Shown here: one piece after another, positions 58,671-64,000 of the stretch
Numbering within the stretch: position 1 is the first letter of the stretch
Layout of the letters: each line of letters opens with the position of its first letter
NCBI GenBank assembly: GCA_900466605.1
Contig: UBMU01000016.1
Coordinates: 1 to 64,000, forward strand
Length of the DNA stretch: 64,000 bases
Direction of reading: 5' to 3'
Source: Hyphomicrobiales bacterium
Lineage (GTDB): Bacteria > Pseudomonadota > Alphaproteobacteria > Rhizobiales > Rhizobiaceae
Made by a program: the position numbers and the translations under genes
The notes under the pieces: model-generated
Seen by the model: the letters and a program-made list of their open reading frames with translations, nothing else
Databases searched by the model: none
What the model was told of the DNA's origin: nothing

Positions 58671-60941
58671 ATGGAACAGGATGCAATGCCGCCTGCGGCG
58701 GAAGGCGAAGCCGTCACGGCCGTGACCGATCGCCGTGCCCTGTTTGCCCTGCCGGGCTTGATCCTTGCCGGCGGCGCGCTTCTCTGCGCCACGCTTACCT
58801 TGTTCGTACTTCTTGGATTGACTCCGATCGCGCCGACGTACCATGTCGTCGTCACCTCGGTGGTCGTGAACTCGTTCTTCGTCCTTGGCTTGATGGCGCT
58901 CATTGCGCGCGAGGTCTCACGGCTGTTCAAGGCACGCAAGCGCGGGCGCGCTGCGGCCCGCCTCCATATCCGCATCGTTTTGCTTTTTTCTATCGTTGCT
59001 ATCACACCGGCGATCCTTGTCGCGATTTTCGCCAGCATCACGCTGAACGCTGGTCTTGACCGGTGGTTTGCCCTTCGTACCCAGTCGATCATTAGTTCCT
59101 CCCGCAATATCGGGCAGGCCTATATGATGGAGAATGCGAGCTACTTGCAGGGCCAGACCGTATCGATGGCGAATGACCTCGAACGCAATCGACCTTTGTT
59201 CAATCTCGATCGCACGGGCTTCTCCGACTTGATGACGCGACAAGCGCGCGGTCGCGGCTTGCTCGGCGCTTTTCTCGTCCAGCCGGACGGCTCGGTAATC
59301 ACCCAGGCTGACATCAAGACCGAGAAGCCGTTGCCGGCAATTCCCCAGGACGCGTTGGACAAGGCCGCTGCTGGTCAGCCCACCTTGATCCCTCCGGGCA
59401 TAACGAATTTGGTGGGTGCCATCATCAAACTCGATGCGATCGACGGAGCGTTCCTCTATACGGTTCGTGCCGTCGATCCCAAGGTCATGGGCGCAATGCG
59501 CCTCATGGAGGAGAACGCCACCGAATACAAATCGATGGAAGCCGGGCGTTTTTCGCTGCAGATCGCCTTTGCGGTTCTCTACATCGGCTTTGCCTTGATC
59601 GTTCTGCTGGCTGCAATCTGGACAGCGATTGCTGTCGCCGACCGTATCGTGCGCCCGATCCGCCTGCTGATTACGGCAGCAGACAGCGTGGCGTCCGGCA
59701 ATATGGATATCGTCGTGCCGGTCCACGCGGTGGACGGCGACGTGGCGAACCTGTCGCGCACCTTCAATAAGATGATCTCGGAAATTCGTACGCAGCGCGA
59801 CGAGATTCTGGAGGCTAAGGATGAGGTGGACGACCGCCGTCGTTTCATCGAGGCCGTTCTCTCCGGCGTGACTGCTTCGGTCATCGGCGTTGAGCACGAC
59901 CGCAGGATCACCATCGTAAACAGTTCGGCGGAAGCGTTGATGGCATTGTCGGCATCGGACATGCTCGGCAAGCAACTCTCCGAAATAGCGCCGGAGGTCG
60001 ATCAGGTTCTGACGGAAGCTGCCGCTCGCTATCGCGGTGACTTCCGCAAGCAGATTGCGCTTGTGCGAGCCGGCACTGTGCGGACGCTGAGCGTCCAGGT
60101 GACGCGTGAGGAAGTGCGAGACATGAGCGAGTCCTACGTGATCACGCTCGATGACATCACCGATCTCGTCATCGCGCAACGTTCGACGGCGTGGGGCGAT
60201 GTCGCCCGCCGCATCGCTCACGAAATCAAGAATCCGCTGACGCCGATCCAGTTGTCGGCAGAGCGGATCCAGCGCCGCTACGGCAAGCAGATCGACCAGA
60301 ATGATCGAGGGGTCTTCGATCAGTGCACGGAGACAATCATCCGGCAAGTGGGCGACATTGGTCGCATGGTCGATGAGTTCTCGTCGTTTGCGCGAATGCC
60401 GAAGCCGATCAAGGAGCCGAGCGATCTACGCAAGATCCTCCACGATGCAGTGTTCCTGCGGGAGATGGGCAACAGTCATGTGAGTTTTCAACAGGAACTC
60501 GGTGACCTGCCGCTGGAAGGACAGTTTGATAGCCGCATGCTTGGTCAGGCATTCGGAAACCTGATCAAGAATGCCGTGGAGGCCATCGAAGCCGTGCCGA
60601 GCGGCGAACGCGAGGAGCGCAAGATCCTGGTTCGCGCTTCGCTCGATTCGGCACGTGATCGCTTCACAGTCGATGTGATCGACAACGGTCGCGGGCTGCC
60701 GGTGGAGAACCGCCACAGCATTCTGGAACCTTACATGACGATGCGCGAGAAGGGCACGGGACTCGGCCTGGCGATCGTCAAGAAGATTATTGAGGAACAC
60801 GGCGGGCAGCTCGAACTGCATGATGCGCCCGCTGATTTCGACCAGGCGAGAGGGGCCATGATCCGCGTGCATCTGCCACGTCAGGAAATAGTGCCTTCCG
60901 CCCCGGCCGCAAATGACAAGGAAAGTGTTTATGGCCTCTGA
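58671..60941 (+). CDS. ntrY: Sensor histidine kinase NtrY
   Basis: NtrY is a membrane sensor kinase paired with NtrX, linked to nitrogen and redox responses in alphaproteobacteria. The 756-residue protein has about three N-terminal membrane segments, an extracytoplasmic region, a further membrane segment near residue 300, HAMP (near 330-380), PAS (about 395-490), HisKA with His517 ([20 protein letters not shown]) and HATPase (DNGRGLP, GTGLGLAIV). The ATG at 58671 has GAGGAG upstream. It overlaps ntrX by 11 bases. Confidence 0.94.
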   Translation: MEQDAMPPAAEGEAVTAVTDRRALFALPGLILAGGALLCATLTLFVLLGLTPIAPTYHVVVTSVVVNSFFVLGLMALIAREVSRLFKARKRGRAAARLHIRIVLLFSIVAITPAILVAIFASITLNAGLDRWFALRTQSIISSSRNIGQAYMMENASYLQGQTVSMANDLERNRPLFNLDRTGFSDLMTRQARGRGLLGAFLVQPDGSVITQADIKTEKPLPAIPQDALDKAAAGQPTLIPPGITNLVGAIIKLDAIDGAFLYTVRAVDPKVMGAMRLMEENATEYKSMEAGRFSLQIAFAVLYIGFALIVLLAAIWTAIAVADRIVRPIRLLITAADSVASGNMDIVVPVHAVDGDVANLSRTFNKMISEIRTQRDEILEAKDEVDDRRRFIEAVLSGVTASVIGVEHDRRITIVNSSAEALMALSASDMLGKQLSEIAPEVDQVLTEAAARYRGDFRKQIALVRAGTVRTLSVQVTREEVRDMSESYVITLDDITDLVIAQRSTAWGDVARRIAHEIKNPLTPIQLSAERIQRRYGKQIDQNDRGVFDQCTETIIRQVGDIGRMVDEFSSFARMPKPIKEPSDLRKILHDAVFLREMGNSHVSFQQELGDLPLEGQFDSRMLGQAFGNLIKNAVEAIEAVPSGEREERKILVRASLDSARDRFTVDVIDNGRGLPVENRHSILEPYMTMREKGTGLGLAIVKKIIEEHGGQLELHDAPADFDQARGAMIRVHLPRQEIVPSAPAANDKESVYGL

Positions 60942-62295
60942 TATTCTGGTCGTCGATGACGAGCACGACATCCGCGAGATCGTCTCCGGTATTCTCTCCG
61001 ATGAGGGACATGAGACCCGCACTGCACACGATAGCGACAGCGCGCTGGCGGCAATCTCAGATCGTGCGCCGCGGCTGATCTTCCTCGACATCTGGATGCA
61101 GGGCAGCAAGCTCGACGGTCTGTCGCTGCTGGACGAGATCAAGACACGCCACCCGGACATCCCGGTGGTCATGATCTCGGGCCACGGCAATATCGAGACC
61201 GCCGTTTCCGCTATCAAGCGGGGCGCGTTCGATTTCATCGAGAAACCGTTCAAGGCCGACCGGCTGATCTTGATCGCCGAACGCGCTCTCGAAAACTCGA
61301 AGCTGAAGCGTGAAGTGTCCGAACTCAAGCGCAAGGCCGGCGACCCGGTCGAGCTGATCGGTACTTCCGTTGCCGTATCGCAGCTCCGCCAGACCATTGA
61401 AAAGGTTTCGCCGACCAACAGCCGCATCATGATTTTCGGTTCGTCGGGTTCCGGCAAGGAGCTTGTCGCCCGGATGATTCACAAGAAGTCGGCGCGTGCG
61501 AACGGCCCCTTCGTGGCGCTGAATGCCGCCAATATCACGCCGGACCGCATGGAAATCGCGCTCTTTGGCACGGAGGGCTCACCCGGTCAGGCGCGCAAGA
61601 TCGGCGCGTTGGAAGAGGCGCACCGAGGTATCCTCTACCTCGACGAAGTAGGCGAAATGCCGCGCGAGACCCAGAACAAGATCCTGCGTGTTCTCGTCGA
61701 TCAACAGTTCGAGCGAGTCGGCGGCTCCAAGCGGGTGAAAGTCGACGTTCGCATCATCTCTTCGACGGCCTATAATCTTGAGAATCGCATCGCCGAGGGT
61801 TGGTTCCGCGAGGATCTCTATCATCGCCTTGCCGTCGTACCCGTGCGCGTACCGGCGTTGGCAGAACGCCGCGAGGATATCCCGTTCCTGGTCGACCAGC
61901 TGATGCGTCAGATTTCCGAGCAGGCCGGCATCCGCCCGCGCCGTATCGGCGACGATGCAATGGCCGTGCTGCAGGCGCATGATTGGCCGGGAAACATCCG
62001 CCAGCTTCGCAACAACATTGAACGGCTGATGATCCTAGCGCGTTCTGACGGTCCGGACGCGCCGATCACGGCCGAAATGCTGCCGACCGATCTCGGCGAC
62101 ATGCTGCCGAAAGTCTCTGCCAAGAACGACTACCACATCATGACGCTGCCGCTTCGCGAGGCGCGCGAAATGTTCGAGAAGGACTATCTAATTGCGCAGA
62201 TCAACCGCTTCGGCGGCAACATCTCGCGTACAGCGGAGTTCGTCGGCATGGAACGCTCGGCACTGCACCGCAAGCTGAAGTCGCTTGGTGTCTGA
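60931..62295 (+). CDS. ntrX: Response regulator NtrX (sigma-54-contact motif missing)
   Basis: NtrX is the partner of NtrY. The 454-residue protein has a receiver domain with Asp53 (IFLDIWMQGSK), an AAA+ domain with Walker A SSGSGKELV, Walker B LYLDEVGEMP and a Fis-type HTH at the end (NISRTAEFVGMERSALHRKL). The position of the GAFTGA loop reads GTEGSPGQARKIGALEEAH, so sigma-54 contact is unlikely; this is known for alphaproteobacterial NtrX. The ATG at 60931 follows AAGGAAAG; an ATG at 60913 is also possible. It overlaps ntrY. Confidence 0.94.
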   Translation: MASDILVVDDEHDIREIVSGILSDEGHETRTAHDSDSALAAISDRAPRLIFLDIWMQGSKLDGLSLLDEIKTRHPDIPVVMISGHGNIETAVSAIKRGAFDFIEKPFKADRLILIAERALENSKLKREVSELKRKAGDPVELIGTSVAVSQLRQTIEKVSPTNSRIMIFGSSGSGKELVARMIHKKSARANGPFVALNAANITPDRMEIALFGTEGSPGQARKIGALEEAHRGILYLDEVGEMPRETQNKILRVLVDQQFERVGGSKRVKVDVRIISSTAYNLENRIAEGWFREDLYHRLAVVPVRVPALAERREDIPFLVDQLMRQISEQAGIRPRRIGDDAMAVLQAHDWPGNIRQLRNNIERLMILARSDGPDAPITAEMLPTDLGDMLPKVSAKNDYHIMTLPLREAREMFEKDYLIAQINRFGGNISRTAEFVGMERSALHRKLKSLGV

Positions 62296-62359
62296 TGCAG
62301 GGCGGCGCTCCTGCGCCGTCCGTCGCTTCCCGCATATCTCCTCACGCGCAGGTTAGCCA

Positions 62360-63223
62360 ATGCCCCGTATAGCCTATGTGAACGGCCGCTATGTCACGCA
62401 CTCGAACGCGATGGTCCATATCGAAGATCGGGGCTTCCAGTTCGCTGATGGCGTCTACGAGGTCTGTGAGATCCGACACGGCTATATCGTCGATCTTACG
62501 CGCCATCTTAACCGGTTGGACCGGTCGCTTGGTGAGTTGCGAATTGCCTCGCCGATGAGTCGCGATGCGCTGACCCGCGTCATCCGGGAGACATTGCGGC
62601 GCAATCGAGTCCGCAACGGTCTCTTCTACCTGCAGGTCACACGCGGCGTCGCGCGGCGCGATCACGTCTTTCCGGCGGAAGGCACCCCGCCATCACTGGT
62701 CGTCACCGCCAAGAGCACAGACCCTTCGATCATCGCCAGGAAGAACGCGACAGGCATCAAGGCGATCACCGTGCCAGATAATCGCTGGGACCGTGTCGAT
62801 ATCAAGTCGGTTGGTTTGTTGCCGAACGCGATGGCACGCCAGCAGGCGAAAGAGGCTGGCGCTCAGGAAGCGATCTATGTGGACGCCGATGGCATGGTCA
62901 AGGAAGGCGCTGCCACCAATGTCTGGATCGTCGATCGCGATGGCACGCTTGTCACGCGCCCGGCCGAACACGGAATCCTGCGCGGCATTACCCGCACGAC
63001 ATTGATGGATATCGGAGCGAGGCTGGGCCTTAGGATCGACGAAAGGAAATTCTCGGTCGCCGAAATGCTTGCCGCACGCGAGGTGTTCATAACGGCAGCA
63101 ACAAGCATATGCTTTCCGGTTGTTTCCGTGGATGGCCACTCGATTGCCAATGGGCATCCTGGCAGTATCTCCCATAAAATTCGGGAGGTCTTTTTCGACG
63201 TTGCGGAAAAGATTGCGATTTGA
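62360..63223 (+). CDS. dat: D-amino-acid aminotransferase (class IV)
   Basis: This 287-residue class IV PLP aminotransferase probably interconverts D-alanine and D-glutamate. The start is YVNGRYVTHSNAMVHIEDRGFQFADGVYEVCEI (over residues 6-38), the PLP Lys is in DIKSVGLLPNAMA, and the EGAATNVWIVDRDG block and TSICFPVVSVDG follow. The R-x-H substrate loop of the D-Ala type is not certain, so branched-chain or ADC-lyase relatives cannot be excluded. It lies between ntrX and hfq, as in Sinorhizobium. Confidence 0.88.
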   Translation: MPRIAYVNGRYVTHSNAMVHIEDRGFQFADGVYEVCEIRHGYIVDLTRHLNRLDRSLGELRIASPMSRDALTRVIRETLRRNRVRNGLFYLQVTRGVARRDHVFPAEGTPPSLVVTAKSTDPSIIARKNATGIKAITVPDNRWDRVDIKSVGLLPNAMARQQAKEAGAQEAIYVDADGMVKEGAATNVWIVDRDGTLVTRPAEHGILRGITRTTLMDIGARLGLRIDERKFSVAEMLAAREVFITAATSICFPVVSVDGHSIANGHPGSISHKIREVFFDVAEKIAI

Positions 63224-63334
63224 TACCAAAGCTTTCAGGGCAGAGGGGGATGAGGGTTGTCAGCTGCCTACAGGCGAGGTTGATTAATATTTCACCGGCA
63301 AAACAAAGCCGGCAATAAAGAAAGAAGCGGCGCG

Positions 63335-63577
63335 ATGGCGGAACGTTCTCAGAACCTGCAGGACTTATTTCTCAATACTGTTCGCAAGCAAAAGATTTCA
63401 CTGACAATTTTTCTGATCAACGGCGTTAAGCTGACGGGCGTAGTAACGTCCTTCGATAACTTCTGTGTTCTGCTTCGCCGTGACGGCCATTCGCAACTCG
63501 TGTATAAGCACGCGATCTCGACCATCATGCCCGGCCAGCCGATGCAGATGTTCGAGAGCGAAGAAGCCGCGTCCTAA
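63335..63577 (+). CDS. hfq: RNA chaperone Hfq
   Basis: Hfq is a hexameric Sm-like protein that pairs small RNAs with mRNAs; in rhizobia it controls nitrogen fixation and amino acid transport. The 80-residue protein is complete, with Sm1 [22 protein letters not shown] and Sm2 YKHAIST, and Lys/Gln/His residues of the proximal face (QKISLT, YKHAIS). GAAAGAAG precedes the start. It is directly followed by hflX. Confidence 0.97.
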
Positions 63578-63654
63578 TAGGATCTGCCGTCATTTCGACA
63601 CGCGATACCAAGAACGATTCCATCATCCCGGAAGCAGCCAAGCATCGGGATGAC

Positions 63655-64000
63655 ATGCGCGCGACCGTCGTTGTCCCTGTGCTCAAGCAGGCGCGAACGG
63701 GGCGCGGTGCGGCTGATTCTGCACCTGCGGTTACCCGCACGCCCGAGAGTCGCCTTGAAGAGGCGACGGGCCTTGCGCAGGCCATCGACCTTGATGTTGT
63801 GAACGGCAGCGTCGTGACAGTAAACGATCCCCGACCGGCAACGTTGATGGGCACCGGTAAGATCGCAGAGATCAAGGCGACGCTGGACGCGAACGATTCT
63901 GGCCTCGTCATCGTCGATCATCCGCTGACGCCGGTACAGCAGCGCAATCTTGAGAAGGAATGGAACGCCAAGGTCATCGACCGCACCGGCCTCATCCTCG
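63655..64000 (+). CDS. hflX: GTPase HflX, 5' part (cut by the window edge)
   Basis: The reading frame from ATG 63655 codes RATVVVPVLKQAR, RTPESRLEEATGLAQAIDLDV, ATLMGTGKIAEIKATLD and VIVDHPLTPVQQRNLEKEW, typical of the N-terminal domain of HflX, a ribosome-rescue GTPase. The G domain lies beyond the window. Codons like those of the family continue upstream of 63655 to near 63590, so the true start may be earlier. It follows hfq, as in most proteobacteria. Confidence 0.88.
   Translation, partial: MRATVVVPVLKQARTGRGAADSAPAVTRTPESRLEEATGLAQAIDLDVVNGSVVTVNDPRPATLMGTGKIAEIKATLDANDSGLVIVDHPLTPVQQRNLEKEWNAKVIDRTGLIL

Overview
The window is core chromosome of an alphaproteobacterium of the Rhizobiaceae (Rhizobium, Sinorhizobium or a close relative). 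The evidence is gene content and order: metC next to aapJQMP, the nifR3(dusB)-ntrBC-ntrYX-hfq-hflX block, fused ispDF, a pyruvate dehydrogenase whose E1 beta subunit carries a lipoyl domain, LpxI in place of LpxH, EipB, and an alphaproteobacterial SOS box (GTTC-N7-GTTC) in front of lexA. Coding density is high. I see no insertion sequence, prophage, CRISPR array, rRNA or tRNA, and no island with foreign-looking composition.

Layout. 0.2-2 kb: a SAM methyltransferase and a small exported cysteine-pair protein. 2-6.4 kb: the general amino-acid ABC transporter aapJQMP on the minus strand, with hairpins between aapJ and aapQ, divergent from metC. 7.9-12.8 kb: a flavin monooxygenase, a complex I-type zinc-finger protein, an alpha/beta hydrolase, cysE, two small DUF proteins and a phasin. 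13-16 kb: clpS-clpA. 16-21.7 kb: PAP2 phosphatase, HIT protein, COG3146-type acyltransferase, ridA-GDPD pair, EipB and an exported pentapeptide-repeat protein. 21.9-35.1 kb: translation and envelope block rpsB-tsf-pyrH-frr-uppS-cdsA-rseP-bamA-lpxD-fabZ-lpxA-lpxI-lpxB, ending in a bidirectional terminator shared with the convergent gltA. 36.7-41.8 kb: comEC, lexA, a VOC protein and kdsA. 41.9-53 kb: central metabolism, eno-ftsB-pdhA-pdhB-pdhC-(SGNH hydrolase)-(GNAT)-lpdA-(two GlsB-like proteins)-lipA, then a P-loop protein and a Coq10/RatA-like protein. 53-64 kb: cinA and ispDF divergent from dusB-ntrB-ntrC, then ntrY-ntrX, a D-amino-acid aminotransferase, hfq and the start of hflX, which runs off the window.

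How it works together. One block makes and inserts the outer membrane: undecaprenyl-PP, CDP-diacylglycerol, site-2 protease, BamA and lipid A; kdsA supplies Kdo. A second block makes acetyl-CoA and feeds it to the TCA cycle (eno, PDH, LipA, GltA). A third senses and responds to nitrogen (NtrBC, NtrYX, Hfq) and fits with the amino-acid uptake system.

The most interesting non-coding signals are: a pdhA leader in which an 11-bp helix can cover the ribosome-binding site and competes with a small hairpin; a palindrome at the predicted start point of gltA transcription; an orphan terminator-like hairpin between gltA and comEC that could end a small RNA; and a dyad inside the predicted ntrYX promoter. 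No clearly undescribed multi-gene system was found; this is mainly conserved housekeeping chromosome.
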